Shown: positions 50,292-58,709 of the stretch, piece after piece
Layout: each line of letters begins with the position of its first letter
Numbering within the stretch: position 1 is the stretch's first letter
DNA from: Pseudonocardia parietis
GTDB taxonomy: Bacteria; Actinomycetota; Actinomycetes; Mycobacteriales; Pseudonocardiaceae
DNA: 64,000 nt
Assembly (NCBI RefSeq): GCF_017876315.1
Contig: NZ_JAGINU010000001.1
Span: 6,944,001 to 7,008,000 of the forward strand
Reading direction: 5' to 3'
Notes under the pieces: generated by a model
The model's input: the letters and a program-made list of their open reading frames with translations, nothing else
The model's database searches: none
What the model was told of the DNA's origin: nothing
Translations under genes and position numbers: made by a program

Positions 50292-52928
50292 TCACCGGCC
50301 GGCCGCCCCTTCCAGCGCCGCCGGCAGTGCCTCGAGCAGGTCGGCCCGGCCGTCGACCCCGAGCTTGGCGTACGCGTGCGCGAGGTGGGTCTCGATGGTC
50401 CGCACCGACACCACCAGCCGGTGGGCCACCTCCGCGTTGCTCGCGCCCTCGGCCGCGAGCGCGGCGATCTCCCGCTCCCGTGGCGTCAGCCGTGGCCGGA
50501 CCAGCCGGTCCAGGGCGGGCGTCCGGGTGCCGCCGGATCCGGCCAGCTCGGTCGCGCGGGCCGCGGATGCGGCCGACCGGCGTCGTTCCCCGGCCCGGTG
50601 GTGCGCGGCGGCGGCCGCAGCGGCGACGTCCGCGGCGTCCAGCCGGACCCCGGCGGCGGCGAGATCGGCGGCGACGCGGTCGAGCCGCGCCCCGGTATCG
50701 GGCGTGGTCGCGGTACTCGCGGCGGCGTGCGCGGCGAACAGGTGCAGCAGTGGAGACCGGCTCCGCGCCGCGACGGCGGCGAGCCGGTCGGCGACCCGGC
50801 CGGGCCACCCCAGCCGGGCGACATCGTGGAGCAGGACGGCCTCGGTGACCAGGTCCCCGCGCGACGCCGCGGCCCGTGCCTCGGTCAGCAGCGCACCGAC
50901 CGGGGCGGCGGCGGTCCGGCCGGCCCTCAGCCAGGTTCTGGCCCGCTCGACGGCGGCCCGCGCCGCGAGCGGAACCGGCTCGGAGAGCCCGGCGAGCAGC
51001 GACCGCGCGCGGGCATGGTCCCCGGAGAGCACGCGTACCAGCGCGAGCGTCGCGGTGCAGTCGGCGGCCAGGCCGAGCGGGTCCCGGCGGGCCGTCCCGG
51101 CACGTGCTTCGGCCAGCCACCGGCCGGCCGCGTCGAGGTCGCCGCGAACGAGCGCGGCCCGGCCGCAGTGCCAGGCGATCCAGGCGTCGCCGGCCCAGTC
51201 CGGGGCGGCGAGATTGCGGCGGTGCGCGTCGTCTGCGGCCCGCTCCAGGTCGTCCGACCGGCCGGCGACGCGCAGCGCGGACAGCTCGGCGTCGATCAGC
51301 AGGAGCCGGGTGAGCGCGGATTCCGCCTGGCCGGCCGGGTCCTCGTCGAGGGCGGACCGGGCGCGGGCGACGGCATCGAGAGCCTCGGCGGGGCGACCGG
51401 TAGCCGCGAGCCGGCCCGCCCGGGACGCGGCGGCCAGCGCCTTCCAGGGTCCCTCGGGCAGGTCCTGCCCGGCGGGCGCACCCGCGCCGGCGTCGGCCGT
51501 GGCCGGGACGTCTCGCATGCCGGACGAGGTCCGGTCCGGGTAGCCGGTCCGGGGCAGGGCGAGTCCGTCGAGCCGGGCGGCCGCCTCCAGCACGGCCACC
51601 GCCGCGATCCGCCCGGGCCCGGTGGAGGCGGGTGGCGCGGCACCGTCCGGCTCCGTGTCGAGGGCGGTCTCGGCCGCGGCGAGCGCGGACTCCCCTGCCC
51701 GCCGGGCGAGCAGAGCCCGGGTCAGCGCGAGGCGCGCCCGGCCCTCGGCGGTACGCACCCGGTCGGCGGTCGCATCGAGCAGGGGGCGCAGCTCGTCCAC
51801 GCGGTCCTGCCAGCGCAACGCCTCCACCAGCTCCAGGTGGGCGCCGGCGTCCGGGTCGTCGTCGAGGGCCCGGCGGGCGATCCGCTCCGCCCGCTGATGG
51901 TCGAGCTCCCGGTTCGCCCGGGCGGCGGTGGCGATCGGGTCCGGCCCCCCGCCCGCGAGCGCGACCGGGGCGGCCGTTCCCGCGACCACCGCCGCCACGA
52001 ACGGCGGCACGGCCACCTGCCCGTCACGGTCGGTGCGGATCAGCTGCCGCCGGTGCAGCGTGGCGAACACGTCCCGGCCGACCGAGCCGGCCGGGCCCGC
52101 TGCAACGCCACACGCGAGCTGCTCGAGCAGCTCGCGCTCGTCGGCCCCGAGCCCGGCCAGCAGGAACGCGCCGAGCCGGTTCGGGGGCTCCAGCGGACCG
52201 TCCCACCGCCACGGGCCGGCGTGCCGGGTCAACCGGCCGTTCTCGTAGCCGTCACGCACGAGCTCACGCAGGAACAACGGCGTGCCGTGCACCAGGTCGC
52301 GCATCCGCTGCGCGGTGCGTGCCTCGACGTCACCACCGAGCATCCCGCGCAGGAGGCGGTCGGTGTCCGAGCCGGTGAGCGGAGCGACGGCGAGCGGACG
52401 TACGTCGTCCCCGAGGGTGCGGAGCCGGTCGTCCGGCGCCCGGTCGCTGCGCTCGGTGGCGATGACGGTGGCGTCTCCCGCGAGCGCCAGCTGCACCAGG
52501 ACGACCCGGGTGAGGTCGTCGAGCCGGTGGGCGTCGTCGACCGCGACGACCGGGTGGTCGCCGTCTCCGCGCAGCGCGACCAGCGCGTGCTGCATCCGGG
52601 CGAATCCGTCCGGGTCCCCGGGCACCGGCGGCACGACGTGCGCGAGCGGCCCGAGCGGGACACCCGCACCGGTCCCGGTGACGAGCACGGCCCGGCGACC
52701 GAGCCCACGCGCGATCCGGACGGCCTCGCGCAGCAGCCGGGTCCGCCCGACACCCAGCGGCCCGCTCAGCAACAGGCCGGGTGCGCCCGGATCGGCCAGA
52801 ACCTCGTGCAGGACGGCGATCTCGGTCTCCCGCCCCACCAGCGGCGGGTCACCGCCCAGCACCGGTGGGGGGCCGTCGTGCCGGGGCCCGGACGACGTCG
52901 TCGTACGGGCCACAGGCGTACGGGCCAC
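50292..52928 (-). CDS. Large LuxR-family (LAL) regulator
   Basis: The 878-residue protein has an N-terminal AAA ATPase part (P-L-V-G-R-E-T-E-I-A-V-L; P-loop G-P-L-G-V-G-R-T near residue 57; Walker B V-V-A-V-D-D-A-H near 130), a long helical Ala-rich middle and a C-terminal LuxR helix-turn-helix (L-T-P-R-E-R-E-I-A-A-L-A-A-E-G, S-V-R-T-I-E-T-H-L-A-H-A-Y-A-K-L-G-V). The P-loop Lys is Arg, so ATP use may be altered. LAL regulators often sit in natural-product clusters. GTG 52928 follows GGGAGG. It lies 99 nt behind the M50 gene on the same strand. Confidence 0.92.
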   Translation of the reverse strand: MARTPVARTTTSSGPRHDGPPPVLGGDPPLVGRETEIAVLHEVLADPGAPGLLLSGPLGVGRTRLLREAVRIARGLGRRAVLVTGTGAGVPLGPLAHVVPPVPGDPDGFARMQHALVALRGDGDHPVVAVDDAHRLDDLTRVVLVQLALAGDATVIATERSDRAPDDRLRTLGDDVRPLAVAPLTGSDTDRLLRGMLGGDVEARTAQRMRDLVHGTPLFLRELVRDGYENGRLTRHAGPWRWDGPLEPPNRLGAFLLAGLGADERELLEQLACGVAAGPAGSVGRDVFATLHRRQLIRTDRDGQVAVPPFVAAVVAGTAAPVALAGGGPDPIATAARANRELDHQRAERIARRALDDDPDAGAHLELVEALRWQDRVDELRPLLDATADRVRTAEGRARLALTRALLARRAGESALAAAETALDTEPDGAAPPASTGPGRIAAVAVLEAAARLDGLALPRTGYPDRTSSGMRDVPATADAGAGAPAGQDLPEGPWKALAAASRAGRLAATGRPAEALDAVARARSALDEDPAGQAESALTRLLLIDAELSALRVAGRSDDLERAADDAHRRNLAAPDWAGDAWIAWHCGRAALVRGDLDAAGRWLAEARAGTARRDPLGLAADCTATLALVRVLSGDHARARSLLAGLSEPVPLAARAAVERARTWLRAGRTAAAPVGALLTEARAAASRGDLVTEAVLLHDVARLGWPGRVADRLAAVAARSRSPLLHLFAAHAAASTATTPDTGARLDRVAADLAAAGVRLDAADVAAAAAAAHHRAGERRRSAASAARATELAGSGGTRTPALDRLVRPRLTPREREIAALAAEGASNAEVAHRLVVSVRTIETHLAHAYAKLGVDGRADLLEALPAALEGAAGR

Positions 52929-53027
52929 AGACGTGCCTCCCGGTCGTCGACTTCTCTCCTGTGGGTTCGACGTGGGAGCCCGGGTGGTTCACCGGGTGGC
53001 AGGGGCCCGCCCGGGCGACGCGAATGA

Positions 53028-55385
53028 TCAATCCCCGATACCGAGTACGTCGGGGACCCCGGCATCGGCGGCCACGGCCGGCGGTCGCGGCGCCGCGGCG
53101 TCGGCTGCGGCCTTCACCACCGGGCCGGAGGCGGCGACCAGCACGAGCACCGTCACGGCGAGCACCGCACCCGCCCGAGCCGGCCGTGCGCGGTCCAGTA
53201 CCCGGTCGGCCAGGCCGGCCCCGAGCATCGCCAGTACCGGGCCGAGCAGCAGCAGCGCCGCCGTCCGTGTGTCCGGGAACTGGGCCAGCACCAGCAGCGC
53301 CGCGGCTGCCGTCCCCACCGGCGCGAGGGGACGCCGCAACCGTGCCGTCAGCAGCACCAGCAGCCCGCCCGCGGCAGCGAGCGCGACCGGCACCGGGTCT
53401 GCGTCCGGGAGCACGCCGCCGAGGCCGAGCAGCATCCCGCCACCGAGCGCGGCGAGCACGGTCGCGGCGACGACCACCACCCACCGCCCGGCCGGGCGCA
53501 GCCGCGGGCCGAGCTGACCGGTACCGGCCGCGTGCGCGACGAACGCCGCCAGTGCGACCGCCGCGACCGGCGAGGTCAGGGCGGCCAGGGCGCAGGCCAG
53601 GTAGGCGCCGCGGGCCGCCGCGGGCCCCCGCCCCGCCAGGAGCGCAGCCACCAGCAGCCAGAACGCGGCAGGCGCCGCCGGGTCCGCCGACGCCTGCAGC
53701 ATCACGAGCGGCGGGACCGCCCCGGCGAGCACGACGGCCAGACCGGCGACCGGGAACGGCAGCCCGATCCGGCGCGCCATCGGCCACAGCAGCACCGCGC
53801 CGACCGCGCCGAGGAGCACCCCGATCGCCGCGCCGGGGGCACCGGTCAGTGCTGTCGGGACCGGCGCGCCGGTCAGTGCCGCCGGGACCGGCGCACCGAT
53901 CAGTGCCGCCAGCGCGGTGAGCTGCCGCTCCCCCAGCCCCAGCGGGTCCATCGAGCGCACCGCCGCGGGAATCCCGTCCGCACCGGCGACGGTGAGCGCA
54001 CCGATCAGCGCCACCGGCAGCAACGCACCCACCAGCGTCGGACCGCCGCGGCCGGCCGTCGCCCGCGTCTCGACGAGCCGCCGGACCAGCGGCTCGCTCA
54101 GTCGCTTGGCCACCAGCCCGAGCAGCAGCGCACCGCCGGCCACCGGCAGCGCCAGCAGCGCCGCACGGGCTGCGCCGAGCACCGCCTCGGCGGTCGTCCC
54201 TGCCCGGACACCGGCGGCGGAGTCGGCGAGGTGCCCGGCGACCCCGGCGAGCATCTCGGGCACCACCACCGGCGCGGCGAGCAGGAAACCGCCGAGGAAC
54301 AGTACGAGGAACGGGACGACGAGCGCGACCCACAGCTCGACCGTGCGCCGCACCCCGGGACGCAGCTGCGCCAGCTTCGGGTCCGGCGTCGCGCCCGGCA
54401 GCCGGCTGCGGAGCACCGGGCCGAGATAGCTGAACAGGTCCGGGACGCCGACCAGGTCGCTGAGGATGTAGTAGCCGTCGAGCCGGATCATCGGTACGAA
54501 CTGGCGGACGGTCTCCACGTGGAGCAGCGCCAGGACCACCAGCAGCCAGTCGGCGCCGGTGAGCAGCCAGCTCGCGCCGAGTCCACCGAGGACGATCGCG
54601 TTGAAGTAGACGCCCCCGAGATCGGTGCGCAGCCGACCGGCCCGGGAGAGCCGGTAGCTGTCGGTCACCGTGCTGTAGAACGCGGGCCAGACCAGGTAGA
54701 TCCCGACGCCCATCGCACCGGGCCGGGCGCCCCCGAAGCGGCACGCCGAGACGTGCCCGGCCTCGTGGAACGCCCCGGCCGCGAGGAACAGGCCGAGGAC
54801 GGCGAGCACGAGCGCGGGGTTCGTCACCAGGCTCCCGGCGCCGGCGAGTGCACCGGCGGCCCCGCCCCCGAACAGCACCATCAGGTCGAGGACGACGACG
54901 GCGGCCAGCACCGGCACGACGATCGCCCGCCGGTGCAGCCAGCTGAACAGTCCGGCGATCGCCCAGGTCCCTGCGGGCGGCACCACCGGCAGCCGGAACT
55001 TCAGCATCAGCAGGTGATCGGGCCGCTGCTGGTGCGCCTGGTCGGCGGCCACCGGGTCCGGGTCACCGGCGCCGGACTCGACCAGACCGACCGGGACGAG
55101 CCGCTCACGGACGAGCGCGTCGATGTCACCCGCGGCGAGGTTCTCGCCCGTCTCCTCGCCGACCCGGCGGGCGAGCTCCGCCGGCCCGGAGCGGCCGTCG
55201 ATCGCCGAGGCGATCCGGAAGAGCACCTCGGAGACCTGCACGACCTGACCGTCGCCGCGCACGATGACGTAACGCTGTGTGGTGTAGCCGGAACCCTGGT
55301 ACGGGCCCACGAGCTCGACGCCCGCGGCCCGCCGGAACGGGGCCGCCACGAGTTCGGTGGGTGGGTCGAGAACCAAGGTCTGCAT
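53028..55385 (-). CDS. Multi-span M50 (site-2-like) metalloprotease with N-terminal peptide-binding-type domain
   Basis: The 785-residue protein begins with about 130 soluble residues including V-S-E-V-L-F-R-I-A-S-A-I-D-G-R, reminiscent of PqqD-like winged domains that bind precursor peptides. A dozen or more membrane spans follow. The zinc motif is H207-E-A-G-H211 in A-G-A-F-H-E-A-G-H-V-S-A, and a likely third ligand is the Asp of M-I-R-L-D-G-Y-Y. This matches proteins annotated as putative peptide zinc metalloproteases. The large C-terminal membrane part (after about 400) is unfamiliar. ATG 55385 lies 117 nt behind the Gly/Asp-rich peptide gene. Confidence 0.88.
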   Translation of the reverse strand: MQTLVLDPPTELVAAPFRRAAGVELVGPYQGSGYTTQRYVIVRGDGQVVQVSEVLFRIASAIDGRSGPAELARRVGEETGENLAAGDIDALVRERLVPVGLVESGAGDPDPVAADQAHQQRPDHLLMLKFRLPVVPPAGTWAIAGLFSWLHRRAIVVPVLAAVVVLDLMVLFGGGAAGALAGAGSLVTNPALVLAVLGLFLAAGAFHEAGHVSACRFGGARPGAMGVGIYLVWPAFYSTVTDSYRLSRAGRLRTDLGGVYFNAIVLGGLGASWLLTGADWLLVVLALLHVETVRQFVPMIRLDGYYILSDLVGVPDLFSYLGPVLRSRLPGATPDPKLAQLRPGVRRTVELWVALVVPFLVLFLGGFLLAAPVVVPEMLAGVAGHLADSAAGVRAGTTAEAVLGAARAALLALPVAGGALLLGLVAKRLSEPLVRRLVETRATAGRGGPTLVGALLPVALIGALTVAGADGIPAAVRSMDPLGLGERQLTALAALIGAPVPAALTGAPVPTALTGAPGAAIGVLLGAVGAVLLWPMARRIGLPFPVAGLAVVLAGAVPPLVMLQASADPAAPAAFWLLVAALLAGRGPAAARGAYLACALAALTSPVAAVALAAFVAHAAGTGQLGPRLRPAGRWVVVVAATVLAALGGGMLLGLGGVLPDADPVPVALAAAGGLLVLLTARLRRPLAPVGTAAAALLVLAQFPDTRTAALLLLGPVLAMLGAGLADRVLDRARPARAGAVLAVTVLVLVAASGPVVKAAADAAAPRPPAVAADAGVPDVLGIGD

Positions 55386-55431
55386 CGTCGCCTCGCATGC
55401 GTGAACGGTCGGAAAGTGACCTGAAACGCGA

Positions 55432-55463
55432 GCGGAGGGGTGACCGGCAGGCCACCCCTCCGC
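55432..55463 (-). terminator. Strong hairpin between the Gly/Asp peptide gene and the M50 gene
   Basis: GCGGAGGGGTG and CACCCCTCCGC form a perfect 11-bp stem with a 10-nt loop. A weak pyrimidine stretch follows on the minus strand. It may partly terminate transcription or stabilise the upstream message, giving more peptide than protease. Confidence 0.65.
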
Positions 55464-55502
55464 TACCCGGAAACCGTTGCGTCACGATTCCCGTGGTTCA
55501 GG

Positions 55503-55877
55503 TCAGCTCCAGTTCCGGAAGACCCAGGACTCGCTGTCGCCACCGTCGCCACCATCGCCACCGTCGCTGTCGCCACCGTCGCCACCCTCGGAGTCGGCGT
55601 CGCCACCGTCGCCACCGTCGCCGCCCTCGGCGTTCTGGTTGGTGTCGCCGCCGTCGCCGATCAGGCTGAAGCCGTTGAGCGCAGCGACGTTGACGCCCTC
55701 GCCACCGTCGCCGCCGTCCGCGGAGGCCGACGAGTCGCCACCGTCGCCACCGTCGCCGTTGCCACCGTCGCCACCGGCACCGCCGTCGCCGCCGAGGCCG
55801 CCCAGCAGGCTCAGCTGGGTGCGGGCGGGGAGCAGCTCGACGTGCTCGGTGTCCAGGTGGCGGGAGATCCGGTCCAT
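55503..55877 (-). CDS. Gly/Asp-rich repeat peptide, possible precursor
   Basis: The 124-residue product has a leader-like, non-repetitive start (D-R-I-S-R-H-L-D-T-E-H-V-E-L-L-P-A-R-T-Q-L-S-L-L-G-G, residues 2-27). Blocks of G-G-D follow at 28-63 and 83-115, split by V-N-V-A-A-L-N-G-F-S-L-I near 62-73, and the aromatic end is E-S-W-V-F-R-N-W-S. There is no Cys and no hydrophobic signal. GAGGA precedes ATG 55877. Its place ahead of an M50 protease and a LuxR regulator suggests a secreted or processed peptide. The antisense open frame is a Ser/Pro shadow. I know no function for it. Confidence 0.75.
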   Translation of the reverse strand: MDRISRHLDTEHVELLPARTQLSLLGGLGGDGGAGGDGGNGDGGDGGDSSASADGGDGGEGVNVAALNGFSLIGDGGDTNQNAEGGDGGDGGDADSEGGDGGDSDGGDGGDGGDSESWVFRNWS

Positions 55878-56309
55878 GGATTCCTCATTCTTTCTCGGAT
55901 ACGACTCCGGTACGGAATCGCGATTCTCGAATCGACCCGGTCGAGCCGATCTGCATTCAATACTGGCCGCGCCGGCGACGAACTCGCAAGCAGAGTCGAT
56001 ACGTACAAATCAAGGGCCGGCACCACGTACGTTCGATCCTCCGGTACTGAGATGCGGATCGTGGGCACTGATCCTCCGGAGCCACACACGGACACGTTCC
56101 GTGAGCACACCTCGGATACCCGACGAGCGGCCGGGGCCGTTCGCTCCCGGCGCGCGGTCGGGCCGGATCGACAGCCGGGGGTTCGTCGGGGTTGGTCAGG
56201 GTTCGTTTCCGGGCGACGCCCGATGTGGGCCCCGGCACGGCGCGATGAGGTGGGTACCGGCCCGGGAGAAAGGGGCCGGGCCCCGATTCCGACCGGTGAG
56301 GACCACGAG
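55878..56309. other. Long divergent regulatory region
   Basis: No gene is recognised. GATCCTCCGG occurs at 56034 and 56072, and CGTAC-centred motifs recur (GATACGTACAAATC near 55997, CACGTACGTTCG near 56024). These could be sites for the LuxR regulator. The left part is relatively AT-rich, as promoters are. Confidence 0.5.
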
Positions 56310-56975
56310 TTGATCGACGCCGCGATGGGCCTCGTCCACCAGGCGGTCGACTCGCCCTGGCTCTACCTGGTGCTGTTCGGTCTCGCCGCGCTCGACGGGT
56401 TCCTGCCCGTCGTTCCGGGGGAGGCCGCACTCGTCACCGCGGCCGTGTTCGCCGCCTCCGGTGACGTGGCGCTGGTGGCGGTCGTCCTGGCGGGAGCCGT
56501 GGGCGCGTTCGCCGGTGACCACGTGTCCTATCTGATCGGGCGCTGCTCGCTCGGCCGGTTCGGTGAGCGTGTCCGGGCGGGCGCTCGGGGCCGGGCCGCC
56601 TACGACCGGGCCGGGGCCGCGATCGCCGAGCGCGGCGGGCAGATCCTGCTGGCGTCGCGGGCCGTGCCGGGAGTACGCACCGCGACGACGATCGCCATGG
56701 GCGGGGTGCGCTATCCGGTGCGCCGGTTCTCCGCGTTCGATGCCGTCGCCGCGACGTGCTGGGCGGCCGGCTGGTCGTTGGTCGGCCACATCGGCGGTGT
56801 CACCTTCGGGAGCGAACCGCTCAAGGGCCTGGTGTTCGCGCTCTGCCTGGCCGTCGCGCTGACGGGAGTCGGTGAGCTGGCCCGGCGGCTGTGGCGCCGC
56901 AGACGCGACGCCGGCGAGACCGACGGCATCCAGGCACCGCGCACGGGAACGTCCGACGGCCCTCCGCCCCGCTGA
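56310..56975 (+). CDS. DedA/VTT-domain membrane protein
   Basis: The 221-residue protein contains the VTT/DedA features F-L-P-V-V-P-G-E-A-A-L near residue 35, F-A-G-D-H-V-S-Y-L-I-G-R near 75, and the C-terminal R-A-V-P-G-V-R-T-A-T-T-I-A-M-G-G-V-R-Y-P-V-R-R-F near 120-140, with five or so hydrophobic segments. DedA proteins act in lipid-carrier recycling (C55-P or phosphatidylethanolamine flipping) and envelope homeostasis. TTG 56310 has GAGG 8 nt before; ATG 56325 is an alternative. It stands alone. Confidence 0.9.
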   Translation: MIDAAMGLVHQAVDSPWLYLVLFGLAALDGFLPVVPGEAALVTAAVFAASGDVALVAVVLAGAVGAFAGDHVSYLIGRCSLGRFGERVRAGARGRAAYDRAGAAIAERGGQILLASRAVPGVRTATTIAMGGVRYPVRRFSAFDAVAATCWAAGWSLVGHIGGVTFGSEPLKGLVFALCLAVALTGVGELARRLWRRRRDAGETDGIQAPRTGTSDGPPPR

Positions 56976-56998
56976 ACCCGATGGACGGCCACCGCCGG

Positions 56999-58123
56999 TC
57001 AGATCGTGGCGAGGATGTCGAAGTCACCGCCGTCGGCGGTCGCCAGGTACATGCTCTGCTCGGTCCGTGCCGGGCCGACCAGGACCGCACCCCGCGGGCC
57101 CTGGTGGCGGTAGTGCTCCGCGGTCGCGGACAGCTGCCGGACGTCGGCGGATCCGGTCCGGTTCACCAGCCCCGCCAGCATCCGCAGCCCCTCGTAGCAG
57201 GACTCACCGGGGGCGTTGAGGACCGGGGCCGCCGGGCCGAACCGACGGACGTAGCGGGCGCCGAACGCCAGGCTCTCCACGGTGGGGAGCGACTCGAAGT
57301 AGCCGGACGCGACGAACACGTCCCGGGCGGATGCGGCCCCCATCGCCCGCAGCGCGCTCTCGTCCATGAGCGTGGAGAACCGGGCGCACTGCTCCTCCAG
57401 GCCGTACCGGGCGAACTGCCGGTTGAACTCCACCGAGTCCCGCCCGACCAGGAACATCAGGACCCCGTCGCAACCGCTGTGCTCGATCCGGCGCAGGACC
57501 TCCCCGAAGTCCGGCGTCCCGAGCGGGACGAACTGCCCGTCGTCGACGTCGATGTCGTCCCGGTCGCGCAGGAACCGCCGGACGACCGCGGCGGAGCGCC
57601 GCGGCCACACGTAGTCGTTGCCGATCACGAACCAGCGCCGCACACCGATCTCGTCGGCCATCCACGTCAGACCGGGGCACAGCTGGTTCTCCGGGGTCTC
57701 GCCGATCGCGAACACCCCGGGCGTCGCCTCGCCGCCCTCGTAGAGCGCGGTGTAGATGTAGGGCACCCGCCCGCGGATCCGCCGGGCGAGCCGCTGCCGG
57801 ACCCCCGAGAGGTGCCAGCCCACCACCGCGTCGACCTCCCCGGTGGTGACCAGCCGGTCGACCTCGGACGCCACCTGCTCCGGTGCCGCGCCGCCGTCGA
57901 CGATCCGCAGTGTCACCGGCCGGGCGAGCACGCCGCCCTCGTCGTCGATCTCCTCCGCCGCGAGCCGGGAGCACAGCACGCAGGACGGCCCGTACAGCGC
58001 CTCCGTGCCCTGCAGCGGCACGACCAGGGCGACCCGGAACGCCGCGGGGGGACCCGCCGTCACGGCCGCGCCCCCGGGCGCCGCCACGTCCCTGCCGTGT
58101 GCATGGTCACAGGAACTCCGCAC
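56999..58123 (-). CDS. AmiC-like type I substrate-binding protein, no signal peptide
   Basis: Up to 374 residues. The fold is that of urea/amide/branched-chain amino-acid binding proteins: F-R-V-A-L-V-V-P-L-Q-G-T-E-A-L-Y-G-P-S, V-D-A-V-V-G-W-H-L-S-G-V-R, V-P-Y-I-Y-T-A-L-Y-E-G-G-E and F-V-I-G-N-D-Y-V-W-P-R-R-S. No export signal precedes it, as in AmiC, the cytoplasmic amide sensor, and no permease is nearby. No amiR-like antiterminator was seen either. The start is uncertain: GTG 58123, 58087 or 58063. Confidence 0.83.
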   Translation of the reverse strand: MRSSCDHAHGRDVAAPGGAAVTAGPPAAFRVALVVPLQGTEALYGPSCVLCSRLAAEEIDDEGGVLARPVTLRIVDGGAAPEQVASEVDRLVTTGEVDAVVGWHLSGVRQRLARRIRGRVPYIYTALYEGGEATPGVFAIGETPENQLCPGLTWMADEIGVRRWFVIGNDYVWPRRSAAVVRRFLRDRDDIDVDDGQFVPLGTPDFGEVLRRIEHSGCDGVLMFLVGRDSVEFNRQFARYGLEEQCARFSTLMDESALRAMGAASARDVFVASGYFESLPTVESLAFGARYVRRFGPAAPVLNAPGESCYEGLRMLAGLVNRTGSADVRQLSATAEHYRHQGPRGAVLVGPARTEQSMYLATADGGDFDILATI

Positions 58124-58157
58124 CCGGCCGGTGCATTCCCGCGGCGCCCGCGGACAC

Positions 58158-58601
58158 TCAGCCCTCGAGCGCGGCGTCCAGGGTGATCTCGACGCCGGTC
58201 AGCGCCTTGGAGACCGGGCAGCCCTCCTTGGCGGCCTGCGCGGCCTGGCGGAAGCCGTCCTCGTCCAGCCCCGAGACCTCTCCGCGGACCTTCAGCGTGA
58301 TGCCGGTCAGCTTGAAGCCGCCCGCGTCCTTGTCCGGGCCGAGCGAGACGTCCGCGGAGACCTCGAGCGACTCCGGGTCACCGCCCGCCTCGCCGATGTT
58401 CGCCGAGAGCTGCATCGCGAAGCAGGCCGAGTGGGCGGCGGCGATCAGCTCCTCGGGCGAGGTGTGGCCGCCGGCGTCCTCGGCGGAGCGCGTCGGGAAG
58501 CTGACCTCGTAGGTGCCGATCTTCGAGCTGCTGAGCTCGACCTGCCCGGACCCCTTCTCGAGGGTGCCGTTCCAGGCGGTGCGGGCGCTGCGGGTGGGCA
58601 T
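58158..58601 (-). CDS. OsmC-family peroxiredoxin
   Basis: The 147-residue protein carries both conserved Cys of OsmC: in A-H-S-A-C-F-A-M-Q-L near residue 60 and A-A-K-E-G-C-P-V-S-K-A-L near residue 127. The usual start T-A-W-N-G-T-L-E-K-G-S-G is present, and T-S-P-E-E-L-I-A-A-A-H lies before the first Cys. It reduces organic hydroperoxides with dihydrolipoamide-type partners. ATG 58601 follows GGAGGTAGACG. It lies 34 nt from the AmiC-like gene on the same strand but is probably a separate unit. Confidence 0.95.
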   Translation of the reverse strand: MPTRSARTAWNGTLEKGSGQVELSSSKIGTYEVSFPTRSAEDAGGHTSPEELIAAAHSACFAMQLSANIGEAGGDPESLEVSADVSLGPDKDAGGFKLTGITLKVRGEVSGLDEDGFRQAAQAAKEGCPVSKALTGVEITLDAALEG

Positions 58602-58709
58602 CGTCTACCTCCGTACGGGTGTATCGATTGCGCACTACCGGTCACGCCGGCCGTGCCTGCGCCCCGGACCTTCCCGGTGCCGGTGGAACCGAAACGGTCC
58701 CGCAGGGGG

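Noticed and set aside
55477..56313. Ser/Pro-rich 278-codon frame opposite the Gly/Asp peptide
   Set aside because: The S-P-P-S-P-P pattern is simply the complement of the G-G-D repeats; it has no start context.
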